64,000 nucleotides of DNA from an uncultured Burkholderiales bacterium (GTDB lineage: Bacteria; Pseudomonadota; Gammaproteobacteria; Burkholderiales; Burkholderiaceae_C). Below are positions 1-7,462 of the stretch, one piece after another. The translations under genes and the position numbers were made by a program. The DNA is taken from the NCBI GenBank assembly GCA_937873395.1, contig CALMYH010000030.1:1-64000 (forward strand), written 5' to 3'. The notes beneath the pieces were generated by a model. It ran no database searches. It had not been told where the DNA came from and was given only the letters and a program-made list of their open reading frames with translations. Positions within the stretch are counted from its first letter, which is position 1. Every line of letters starts with the position of its first letter.

Positions 1-2
1 CC

Positions 3-539
3 CACGGCCCGCAGGGGCTGGACGCCAACCACCTGCCGTTCGAGGTGGACGAAGCCGCCGGCGTGCTGCGCGCCCACGTGGCCCGCGCCAACCCGCTGTG
101 GCAACAGGTGCCAGCCAGTGGCGGCATGGCGGCCATGGTCATCTTCAGGGGGCAGGCCGGCTACATCTCGCCCAACTGGTACCCCAGCAAGCACGAAACC
201 CACCGCCAGGTGCCCACCTGGAACTACCAGGTGGTGCATGTGCACGGCCAACTGACCGTCATGGACCAGCAACGCTTCGTGCGCGGCCTGGTGGCCCGCC
301 TGACCCGCGAACACGAAAAACGATCCAAGCAGCCCAAGCCCTGGATGATGGGCGACGCACCGGCCGACTACATCGACCAGATGCTGGCCGCCATTGTGGG
401 CATTGAAGTGACGCTGGAGCGCCTGGAAGGCAAGTTCAAGCTGAGCCAGAACAAGGACGAGCGGGACCGGTTGGGGGTGGTGGAGGGCTTGGTTGCGGTC
501 GGGGAGGGGGGCTTGGCGGGGGTGATGCGGATGGGGTGA
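3..539 (+). CDS. paiB: PaiB-type FMN-binding negative transcriptional regulator (5' truncated by window edge)
   Basis: The open frame runs in from the window edge (HGPQGLDANHLPFEVDEAAG...) and ends at a TGA. The sequence pattern (ANHLPF, a GVLRAHVARANPLW segment, YISPNWYPSK, VPTWNYQVVHVHG) is that of PaiB proteins, which have an FMN-binding split-barrel fold and were named for repressing sporulation and protease genes in Bacillus. About 178 codons are visible of a family of roughly 205-215, so only the first 30 or so residues are missing. The GTG at position 45 is internal, not the start. The last 25 residues are glycine/valine-rich and unlike the family. Role in this organism is unknown; the family call is firm. 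Confidence 0.9.
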   Translation, partial: HGPQGLDANHLPFEVDEAAGVLRAHVARANPLWQQVPASGGMAAMVIFRGQAGYISPNWYPSKHETHRQVPTWNYQVVHVHGQLTVMDQQRFVRGLVARLTREHEKRSKQPKPWMMGDAPADYIDQMLAAIVGIEVTLERLEGKFKLSQNKDERDRLGVVEGLVAVGEGGLAGVMRMG

Positions 540-555
540 ACCTATCTGGCCGCAG

Positions 556-798
556 TCATCTGTTCTTTCTCAGCGTCAGCAGATACAGGTTCTCCACCTT
601 TTCGCGAGCCCACGGTGTCTTGCGAAGAAAGCGCAAGCTGGAGGACACGCTGGGGTCGTTCGTGAAGCAGCGGACAGGAATTCGTCTTGAGAGTTCGTCC
701 CATCCGTAGTGGGCCTCCAAGGCACGAACCATGGCTTCCAGTGTCACACCATGCAAGGGGTTGCGCGGCTGCTCGGATGGCAATGGCGGATTCGTCAT
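556..798 (-). CDS. VF530 family (DUF2132) DNA-binding-like small protein
   Basis: An 80-residue protein. The core [55 protein letters not shown] is the hallmark of the VF530/DUF2132 family of short, basic, alpha-helical proteins; members have been suggested to bind DNA, but their job is not settled. Length and motif order match the family and the protein ends shortly after the LYL segment as usual. It converges with paiB (17 bp gap) and lies downstream of, and on the same strand as, the ABC-F gene, from which it could be co-transcribed. Confidence 0.88.
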   Translation of the reverse strand: MTNPPLPSEQPRNPLHGVTLEAMVRALEAHYGWDELSRRIPVRCFTNDPSVSSSLRFLRKTPWAREKVENLYLLTLRKNR

Positions 799-873
799 GG
801 TGCGATTGTCACCGGGTTGCCCTCCCGCGGGATTGTGGACCTGAGCGCCGCAGATCCGGGGGCCACCCTGCCT

Positions 874-2499
874 TCACTGGGGAACAGCTTCTGTTGACCG
901 GTGCCAACCATTGTCCGTCGCCACGAGTCGGTCCATCGCCCTGATTCCATCCAGCAGTTGGTCGTCATGCGACACCACCACCAGCGCCCCCTCATAGCTG
1001 CGCAGCACCGCCTCCAGCGCCTGCAGCGACGGCAGGTCGAGGTGGTTGCCGGGTTCGTCCAGCAACAGCAGTTGCGGCGGCGGGTCGGCGTAGAGGGCGC
1101 AGGCCAGGGCGGCCTTCAGGCGTTCGCCGCCGCTGAGCTGCCCGCTGGGTATGTCGACGTCGCGGGCGCCCAGGCCCAGTTGGGCCAGGCGGGTGCGCAG
1201 TTCGGCCTGGCTGGCCTTGCGGTTGACGGTCTGCAGTTGCTCGATGACCGACTGGTCGGCGGCCACGTGGCTCAGGCGCTGGTCCAGGTAGGAGGTGGCG
1301 GGGGTGACGCGGCAGGTGCCTGACAACGGTTGCAGTTGCCCGGCCAGCACCTGCAACAGGGTGGACTTGCCGCAGCCGTTAGGCCCGACGATGCCCACAC
1401 GCTGGCGTCCGCCCAGGCTCAGGTTGACGTGCCGGGTGGGGCCTTGCACGCGGGGCAGTTCGACGTCGACCAGCTCGGCTACCAGGCGAGGTGCGGCGTT
1501 GGGCGAGACCGGCGCGAGCAGGACGATGGGAGCGTCCTGCTCGACCTGTTGCGCAGCCTCGCGCACGCGCTGGGTCAGTGCCTGGCGGGTGGCCGTGTGT
1601 TGTTGCTGCAGGCGCGCAGTGGTGCTTTCGCTGCGTTCCATTTGCCGGTCCAGCAGGATCTTGGCCTGGTTGGCGTCCTGTCGGCTCTTGTGGCCGCGGG
1701 CCTGCCGGCGTTCCTGGCGTTCTCGTTGTTGGCGCAGGGCCTGGTCGGTGCGCTGGCGTTCCTGCCGGCAGTGCGCCAGGTGGTCGAGCGCGCTCTGGCG
1801 CTCTTGGGCCTTGGCTTGTACGTAGAAGTTGTGGTTGCCGCCATAGCTGTGCAGGCCCAGCGGCGACAGCTCGACGATGCGGTCCATCGTGTCCAGCAGT
1901 TGCCGGTCGTGGCTGATGGCGATGAGCCCGCGTGGCCATTGCCGCAGCTGCTCTATGAGCGCCTGGCGGCTGGGCCGGTCGAGGTGGTTGCTGGGTTCGT
2001 CGAGGATGAGGAAGTCGGCGCCTGACAGGAAAGCGCCCACCAGCGCCACGCGCATGGCTTCGCCACCGCTCAGCTGCCGGGCGGGCTGCTCGGCATGCAG
2101 GTGGTCCAGGCCGTGCCGGGCCAGGGCTTCCCGCAGCCGCTGGGGCATGTCCCAGCGGTCACCGACGGCGTCGAAGTCGGCCGGGTCGGTGCTGCCAGCT
2201 TCAATGCGCGCCAGCGCCCGTAGGGTGGGCTGCACGCCCGCCAGGCTGGCCACGGTGGCCCCATCGGATGGCGTGACCTGCTGGGCCAGCAGGTGCACCG
2301 GTCCACTGCGCACGCAGCGGCCGCTGCCGGGTGCCAGCTCGCCGGCCAAGATGCGGGCGAGCACGGACTTGCCCACGCCATTGCGCCCCACGAGGCCGGT
2401 GCGGCGCAGGTCGAAGCTCTCGGAAAGGTCGGAAAAAAGAAGGCTGCCGTCGGGCAGTGCGCAGGACACGCGGTCCAGCGTGAGATGAGGTGAGGCCAT
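874..2499 (-). CDS. ABC-F family duplicated ATP-binding protein
   Basis: A 541-residue soluble protein with two ABC ATPase halves and no membrane segments. First half: Walker A GRNGVGKS near residue 38, signature LSGGE near 143, Walker B FLILDEPSNHLD near 165. A long charged Arg/Gln/Glu-rich linker (about residues 230-320) follows, then the second half with Walker A GPNGCGKST, signature LSGGE and LLLLDEPGNHLD. This is ABC-F architecture; such proteins act on the ribosome (translation factors or antibiotic resistance) rather than as transporters. The ATG at 2499 is chosen because the first ABC domain begins almost at once; no strong ribosome site precedes it. The leader carries two hairpins (separate entry). 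Which ABC-F subgroup it belongs to is not resolved. Confidence 0.9.
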   Translation of the reverse strand: MASPHLTLDRVSCALPDGSLLFSDLSESFDLRRTGLVGRNGVGKSVLARILAGELAPGSGRCVRSGPVHLLAQQVTPSDGATVASLAGVQPTLRALARIEAGSTDPADFDAVGDRWDMPQRLREALARHGLDHLHAEQPARQLSGGEAMRVALVGAFLSGADFLILDEPSNHLDRPSRQALIEQLRQWPRGLIAISHDRQLLDTMDRIVELSPLGLHSYGGNHNFYVQAKAQERQSALDHLAHCRQERQRTDQALRQQRERQERRQARGHKSRQDANQAKILLDRQMERSESTTARLQQQHTATRQALTQRVREAAQQVEQDAPIVLLAPVSPNAAPRLVAELVDVELPRVQGPTRHVNLSLGGRQRVGIVGPNGCGKSTLLQVLAGQLQPLSGTCRVTPATSYLDQRLSHVAADQSVIEQLQTVNRKASQAELRTRLAQLGLGARDVDIPSGQLSGGERLKAALACALYADPPPQLLLLDEPGNHLDLPSLQALEAVLRSYEGALVVVSHDDQLLDGIRAMDRLVATDNGWHRSTEAVPQ

Positions 2500-2523
2500 G
2501 CTTGAGCTCAGAGATGCAACAAC

Positions 2524-2573
2524 TCCCCCCGCAGGCAGGCGGGGGCCGGGAGTCTTGCCGTCAGGGTGACGGC
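2524..2573 (-). promoter_or_regulatory. Hairpin-rich leader upstream of the ABC-F gene
   Basis: In the leader of the minus-strand ABC-F gene there is a perfect 7 bp dyad with a 3 nt loop (2557-2563 / 2567-2573, GCCGTCA / TGACGGC). Closer to the gene is a C/G-rich stem (CCCCGC...GCGGGG around 2525-2543). An 8 bp palindrome TGAGCTCA lies next to the start. Several ABC-F resistance genes are controlled by leader attenuation, so an attenuator is possible, but no leader peptide was identified and the stems could be a terminator or chance in GC-rich DNA. Confidence 0.3.
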
Positions 2574-3040
2574 GGCATCAATGGCGCATGGGTGGGGTAC
2601 CTCGGTGATGGTGTCGGAGGGATTTTACTTTTGGGGTGCCGGGGCTGCAATGGGATGCTCGGCTGTCATGAGCTGGTGTGGTCCCTGCGAGCGCTCGCGA
2701 TGGCCTGAGAGATGCGGCGAATGGATGAGCATTCGATGCAGAATCTGCGGAGATTGCGGGATCCTCGCTGGCGTGGTGAAAAGCCTTGGGCCTGGTCTTG
2801 ACCGCGGTTGAGGATTGGCTGCTTCAGGCTGAACGGAGTCACTCAGGGACGGCGGTCCAAACTGAAGGAACGGTCCGTAAGCAGTCATTCAGATACCGAC
2901 CACGCCAGCCACGGCTTCACCGTCAAGACCGGGTACTCACCGCTGGATGGGACCGAACCCTGATGAAGGACCGGTTTCGCTCGGTGCGGAGTGGTACTTC
3001 GGGTCGATACTGGACCTCCCGCCAGGCCCTGTAACCCCAA
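2574..3040. other. Intergenic stretch without a recognisable gene
   Basis: No open frame here resembles a known protein. The stretch contains a 12 bp perfect palindrome GCGAGCGCTCGC at 2687-2698. Base composition is lower in GC than the neighbouring genes and short frames are broken by many stops, in keeping with decayed sequence. Confidence 0.5.
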
Positions 3041-3301
3041 CTATGAAGCACGCACCCGTCCCCCAATGGCTGCCTCCGGCAAGTCCACCACCGCCTGCTG
3101 CTCCCGCTGCGGTGCATGCTCCAGCGGGCTCACGCCCTGCGGATCGGCCACCATGGCGCCGTAGGGCTGATCGCCGCTGCTCACGGTGGCATCGCGCCGG
3201 GCCTGGGCGCGCGCCAGCGCCGCTTGCCAGGGCGACGTGGCCTAGGCGCGGGGCGTGCTGATGAGCAGGGCGGTGCTGGCCAGCCAGCGGTGGCGTTGCA
3301 T
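3041..3301 (-). pseudogene. Probable remnant of an exported nucleoside-deaminase-like gene
   Basis: Reading the minus strand from the ATG at 3299-3301 gives a short signal-like start (MQRHRWLASTALLISTPRA), an in-frame TAG at 3242-3244, and then an open stretch including PWQAALARAQARRDATVSSG followed by DQPYGAMVADPQG. The GDQPYGA(M/V)V segment resembles the N-terminal part of the cytidine/nucleoside deaminase fold. The expected zinc motif (HAE, PCxxC) does not follow; the frame ends at a TAG at 3041-3043. I read this as a gene broken by a stop and a large deletion. The match is short, so the family call is tentative. Confidence 0.4.
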
Positions 3302-3456
3302 GGTGAGGGCATTGTGCGGTGCCGTGGTGGCAACGGCAAGCCAGGACAATCGTCCTGCTGCTGGCATCCTGGTCATGTTCACAGGCAGGGCTTGCCCGCC
3401 TGACTGCCGATCGTAGCTGGCCGGATAACCGAATGCCGCTGGCTTACCATCGGCGC

Positions 3457-5637
3457 ATGAACTCCAGCAGTCACAGCCTTGACCGTGGCCTGCACGCCAT
3501 CGTCCGGCTGGCTGTGCAGCGCCCGCGAACGGTGCTGGCCTGCTGGCTGCTGCTGGCCATGTTGTGTGCTGTGCTGGTGGCGCGCAGCGGCGGCTCGGCC
3601 TTTGGTACCGACATCGAACGCCGCGATGGCTCTGAGTCGGTGCGCGCCGACGCCTTGTTGCGGGCGCACCTGCCCTCGCTTCAGGCACCCGACCAGCCCA
3701 ACGAGGTGCTTGTCCTGCACGCGCCCGGGCTGACGGTCGACGATGCCGATTTCGCCCTGGCCGCCCAGGCCCTTGCCGAGCGGCTGCAGGCGCTAGGCAG
3801 CGGGGTGATCGCCGGCGGTCGCAGCTACTTCATGGACGGGGATCCCACGCTGGTGTCGGCCGACCGGCACACCACGATCGTGCCGCTGGTGGTGGTGGAC
3901 CCGCGCCACCAGGTCCAGGCGCTGCGCGACGCCGTCCAGGCGGCCGCGGCCGGCGGCCCGCTGACGGTGACACTGGTCGGGTCGGCCAGCGTGGGCCTGG
4001 CCTACCGCGACCTGGCTGAAAGCGACATGCGCGCCGAGTTGCGTGTGGGTGTGCCCGCGGCGGTGGTGGTGCTGCTGCTTGTGTTCGGCAGCCTGGTCGC
4101 TGCGTCGCTGCCGCTGCTGGTGGCGGTGGTCTCGATCACGGTCGCTCTGGCCCTGGTGGTGCTGGTGGCGCAGTTCACCCCGGTGTACTTCCTGGTGGTC
4201 AACATGGTGTTGATGATGGGCCTGGCGGTCGGCATCGACTACGCCCTGTTTCTGCTGGTGCGCTACCGCGAGGAGCGGCTGGCCGGCGCTTCGGTGCTGG
4301 CGGCGGTGGAAAGCAGCGGCGCCAGCGCCGGACATGCGGTGCTGTTCTCGGGGGCCACGGTGGTGGTCGCGCTGGCCGGTCTGTTGCTGGTGCCGACCAG
4401 CGTGTTTCGCGGGCTGGCCGCGGGGGCCATTGCGGTGGTGCTGGTGGCGGTGCTGGCGTCGCTGACGCTGTTGCCGGCCCTGCTGTACCTGCTGAGAGAC
4501 CGCGTCGACAGCGGGCGCCTGCCGTTGCCGCGCCACTGGGGAGACGGTCAGGGCATGGCCGCCCGCACCGCCCGCGCTGCGGTGCACCGGCCGTGGCTGA
4601 CGCTGCTTGTGTCGGTGGGCCTGCTGGGGCTGCTGGCTGCCCCGGCGCTGCAGATGCGAATCGGCTTTGCCGGGATCGAGACACTGCCACCGCAGCTGGA
4701 GGCGCGCCAGGCCTTCGACCGGCTGCAGGCGAACTTTCGCATCGGCTCGGTGGCCGACGCGGTGGTGGTGGTCGACACCGGACCTGGCGCCGACGAGGCA
4801 GCGGTTGATGGCGCCTTGCGGCGCCTGCGCGAGGCCATGGCCGATGACACGGGTTTCATTGCCGAGCACGCGCGCGAACGCCGCAGCCCGGATGGCCGTT
4901 TGCGTGTGCTGACCGTGCCCATGCCGGGCGACGCCGAGGGAGAGCCTGCGCTGGCAGCCATCGTTCACTTGCGAACCACGCTGGTGCCGCAGGCCTTCGA
5001 TGCGTTGCCCGTGCCGGTCATGGTGACGGGGGCCAGCGCCGGCTATCTCGACTTTTTCAACCTCACCCGGCAGTACGCGCCGCTAGTGATCGCGCTGGTA
5101 CTGAGCTTGAGCTTTGTCCTGCTGACCTGGGCTTTTCGGTCGGTGGTGGTGCCGCTGAAGGCGGCAGGGCTGAACCTGCTGTCGGTCGGCGCCGCCTACG
5201 GTGCGCTGGTGCTAGTGTTCCAGCACGGTCTCGGGGCGGCCTGGCTGGGCTTGCAGCAGGTGCCGATCATCGAAGCCTGGATTCCCCTGTTCCTGTTCAC
5301 CGTGCTCTATGGGCTGTCCATGGATTACCACGTATTCCTGCTCAGTCGCGTGCGCGAGCACTACGACCAGACGGGTGACAACGCCGGGGCCGTGGTGCAG
5401 GCGGTCGGCAGCACCGCCGGTGTCATCACCGGAGCGGCACTGATCATGGTGGCGGTGTTCGCCGGTTTTGCGGCCGGGCAGCTGGTGATGTTTCAGCAGA
5501 TCGGCTTCGGCCTGGCGGTGGCGGTGCTGCTCGATGCGACGCTGGTGCGCCTGCTGCTGGTGCCGGCCTCTATGACGGTGCTGGGTGACCGCAACTGGTA
5601 CGCGCCGCGCTGGCTTGGTGGCCAACCGGGTCGTTAA
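3457..5637 (+). CDS. MMPL/RND-superfamily membrane exporter
   Basis: A 726-residue integral membrane protein. The layout is one membrane helix near the N terminus, a periplasmic loop, five clustered helices (about residues 190-350), a second first-helix/loop unit and five more helices at the end. This is the duplicated 6+6 arrangement of the MMPL family. Supporting motifs include GxxVGIDYALFLLVRYREER in the first half and YGLSMDYHVFLLSRVREHY in the second, where the Asp-Tyr pairs of proton-driven RND proteins lie. The frame is open upstream, but the ATG at 3457 is preferred because the upstream codons are not family-like. MMPL proteins export lipids, hopanoids or other hydrophobic molecules; the substrate here is unknown. 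It stands alone, in divergent orientation to the deaminase remnant. Confidence 0.85.
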   Translation: MNSSSHSLDRGLHAIVRLAVQRPRTVLACWLLLAMLCAVLVARSGGSAFGTDIERRDGSESVRADALLRAHLPSLQAPDQPNEVLVLHAPGLTVDDADFALAAQALAERLQALGSGVIAGGRSYFMDGDPTLVSADRHTTIVPLVVVDPRHQVQALRDAVQAAAAGGPLTVTLVGSASVGLAYRDLAESDMRAELRVGVPAAVVVLLLVFGSLVAASLPLLVAVVSITVALALVVLVAQFTPVYFLVVNMVLMMGLAVGIDYALFLLVRYREERLAGASVLAAVESSGASAGHAVLFSGATVVVALAGLLLVPTSVFRGLAAGAIAVVLVAVLASLTLLPALLYLLRDRVDSGRLPLPRHWGDGQGMAARTARAAVHRPWLTLLVSVGLLGLLAAPALQMRIGFAGIETLPPQLEARQAFDRLQANFRIGSVADAVVVVDTGPGADEAAVDGALRRLREAMADDTGFIAEHARERRSPDGRLRVLTVPMPGDAEGEPALAAIVHLRTTLVPQAFDALPVPVMVTGASAGYLDFFNLTRQYAPLVIALVLSLSFVLLTWAFRSVVVPLKAAGLNLLSVGAAYGALVLVFQHGLGAAWLGLQQVPIIEAWIPLFLFTVLYGLSMDYHVFLLSRVREHYDQTGDNAGAVVQAVGSTAGVITGAALIMVAVFAGFAAGQLVMFQQIGFGLAVAVLLDATLVRLLLVPASMTVLGDRNWYAPRWLGGQPGR

Positions 5638-5723
5638 GGCGTCGCGTGTGTTAGGGCTCGCACGTCAACTCAGCCTCACCCAGACCCCACAGGTTCTGCG
5701 CTGAAGGTGTCCGGTGCCATGGG

Positions 5724-6362
5724 TCATTTCACGCGCTTGATGTCCGAATAGGCACCACCGGTGCGCAGCACCACGGTGACGTCCGCCTGGCCCCGGTTGC
5801 GCCAGAACCAGCCGTGGTTGCCGGTGAAGACTGCCACCAGCTCGCCCTCGTCGGACGGCACGGCGCGGCCCTTCTCGTAGCTGATGGAGCGCCCCCCGCC
5901 GTCGCCGTGGGTGTCGTAGTTGACGACGCCGCCTTCCACTGTCCAGGCATAGGTCGCTTTCTCGCCGGTCTGCATGGTCAGCTTGATTTCGGTACCTTCA
6001 CCCGGCCGCAGGACAAAGCTGATCTCGTCGCGCCACCCAGCCGCAGGCTCTGCGGAGGCCGGCACCACGGACGCGCTCGCGCTGCCCGGCGCCGCTGCCG
6101 ACTCAGCTGCGGGCGCGAGCACCGCCACAACCGAAGCGCCAGCAGCGTCCTCGGCCGCCTCCTGGGCCAGCCGGGTCTTGATTTCGCCCATCTGCGTCAG
6201 CCCCAGCGCACGCCCGACACCGGTGGGGTCGATGGCGTACTCGGAGGGCAGCACCACGGTGACCAGCAGCACCAGCGCTGACACGGCGGCGATCACGGTC
6301 GAGCGCAGCAGCTGCCTGGAGGTGGGCAGCTCGGCGCGCAAGGGGGGTTCACTGTTGTACAT
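5724..6362 (-). CDS. Membrane-anchored periplasmic protein downstream of hupE
   Basis: A 212-residue protein with a short cytoplasmic start, one membrane segment (about residues 20-40, TVIAAVSALVLLVTVVLP), an Ala/Ser/Pro-rich linker (about 75-110) and a compact beta-rich C-terminal domain (ISFVLRPGEGTEIKLTMQTG to VVLRTGGAYSDIKRVK). Similar proteins are carried as 'transmembrane anchor protein' beside HupE/UreJ genes in metal-resistance regions of betaproteobacteria; no function is established. It begins 27 bp after hupE on the same strand, so the two form a likely operon. A partner role for HupE is inference from neighbourhood only. Confidence 0.7.
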   Translation of the reverse strand: MYNSEPPLRAELPTSRQLLRSTVIAAVSALVLLVTVVLPSEYAIDPTGVGRALGLTQMGEIKTRLAQEAAEDAAGASVVAVLAPAAESAAAPGSASASVVPASAEPAAGWRDEISFVLRPGEGTEIKLTMQTGEKATYAWTVEGGVVNYDTHGDGGGRSISYEKGRAVPSDEGELVAVFTGNHGWFWRNRGQADVTVVLRTGGAYSDIKRVK

Positions 6363-6389
6363 GGCCGATGCTCACAAAAAACAGGCAGT

Positions 6390-7097
6390 TCAGCGGGAGA
6401 CAAAATAGCCGGTCAGCTGCATGCCGGTCAGCACGAAGCCGGCGCTCATCATCGCGACGTTGGTGCTGTAGGCGTGGCGCACGAAGCCGGCGGTGCGGCG
6501 CCAGTAACCCATACCGATTAGGATCACCGCCAGGGCCATCAGCTGGCCCAGCTCCACGCCCACGTTGAAGGCCAGCAGGTTGGGCACCAGGCCGTCGGGC
6601 GAGATCTCGTACTCCAGGATCTTGGTGGCCAGGCCAAAGCCGTGGAACAGCCCGAACACCAGCGTCGCCACCTTGGTGTCGGGCTGGAACCCCAGCCAGC
6701 GCTGGAAGGCACCCAGGTTGTCCAGCGCCTTGTAGACCACCGACAGGCCGATGATGGCGTCGATCAGGTAGCTGTTGATGCCGACGTTGAAATACACGCC
6801 CAGGATCATCGTGGTCGAATGCCCGATGGCAAACAGGCTCACATAGACAGCGATGTGGGACAGCCGGTAGAGGAAGAAGATGACACCGAACAGGAACAGG
6901 ATGTGGTCGTAACCCGTCATCATGTGCTTGGCGCCCAGGTAGACAAAGGGAAGCAGCTGAACACCCGAGATTTCCTGGATGTAACCCTTGTCGCCTTCGG
7001 TGACGGCGTGGGCAAAGGCCTCTGAGGTGGCCAGTCTGCTGGACAACAGCAAGAGCGCCACCCACCATCGGGCGCACGGGATCAGACGGATCGTCAT
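6390..7097 (-). CDS. HupE/UreJ family membrane protein
   Basis: A 235-residue protein with an N-terminal signal-like helix ending near AFAHA and about six further membrane segments. The motifs GAKHMMTGYDHILFLFGV, FAIGHSTTMIL and VFGLFHGFGLATKI are characteristic of the HupE_UreJ_2 group; the His residues in HxxxGxDH, GHS and FHGFG are thought to handle nickel or cobalt. HupE/UreJ proteins act as secondary Ni/Co permeases. It diverges from the dmeR-dmeF pair with an 81 bp gap, supporting a Ni/Co context, and is followed by the anchored protein. No hydrogenase or urease genes are visible in the window. Confidence 0.85.
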   Translation of the reverse strand: MTIRLIPCARWWVALLLLSSRLATSEAFAHAVTEGDKGYIQEISGVQLLPFVYLGAKHMMTGYDHILFLFGVIFFLYRLSHIAVYVSLFAIGHSTTMILGVYFNVGINSYLIDAIIGLSVVYKALDNLGAFQRWLGFQPDTKVATLVFGLFHGFGLATKILEYEISPDGLVPNLLAFNVGVELGQLMALAVILIGMGYWRRTAGFVRHAYSTNVAMMSAGFVLTGMQLTGYFVSR

Positions 7098-7141
7098 GTC
7101 GAATGCATCGGGTTGAAGCCCGGTTTATAGCCGATCCGTAG

Positions 7142-7160
7142 TAACCTAGGGGGGAGGATG
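7142..7160. promoter_or_regulatory. G-tract operator-like site for the DmeR-type repressor
   Basis: The sequence TAACCTAGGGGGGAGGATG contains CCT-A-GGGGGG-AGG, a G-tract flanked by short inverted arms. RcnR/CsoR-family nickel-cobalt repressors bind G/C tracts flanked by short inverted repeats. The site lies about 20 bp before the dmeR start and 45 bp from the divergent hupE start, so it could serve both. The assignment is by pattern only. Confidence 0.5.
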
Positions 7161-7178
7161 CAAATGGAAGGCCCGGCC

Positions 7179-7457
7179 ATGCACACACATGAAACCCATC
7201 CCGCCATCATCAAGCGCCTGCGGCGCGCTGGGGGGCACCTGGCCAGCGTGGTCGAGATGCTGGAACAGGGCAAGCCCTGCCTGGACGTGGCCCAGCAGCT
7301 CCAGGCGGTCGAAAAGGCCATCACACAGGCCAAGAAGGCGCTGATCCAGGACCACCTCGGCCATTGCCTGCACCATATGGTGCAGGTGCAGGACAAGGGG
7401 CCAGGCGCGCAGCAGCCGTCGCTCGACGAGTTCCGCCAGATCACCAAATACCTGTGA
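7179..7457 (+). CDS. dmeR: RcnR/CsoR-family metal-sensing repressor, DmeR-like
   Basis: A 92-residue all-helical protein of the CsoR/RcnR/FrmR family (PAIIKRLRRAGGHLASVVEMLEQGKPCLDVAQQL). Likely metal ligands are Cys34, His59 and Cys63, plus His residues at the extreme N terminus (MHTHETH). This Cys-His-Cys set with an N-terminal His resembles nickel sensors such as InrS more than E. coli RcnR, which has His in the last position. The start at 7179 is preferred over the in-frame ATG at 7158 because GGAAGG sits at proper distance before it, while the G-tract touches the earlier ATG. The gene is followed 5 bp later by dmeF, whose family is controlled by DmeR in alphaproteobacteria. It probably represses its own operon until Ni or Co binds. 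Confidence 0.85.
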   Translation: MHTHETHPAIIKRLRRAGGHLASVVEMLEQGKPCLDVAQQLQAVEKAITQAKKALIQDHLGHCLHHMVQVQDKGPGAQQPSLDEFRQITKYL

Positions 7458-7462
7458 CCGCC

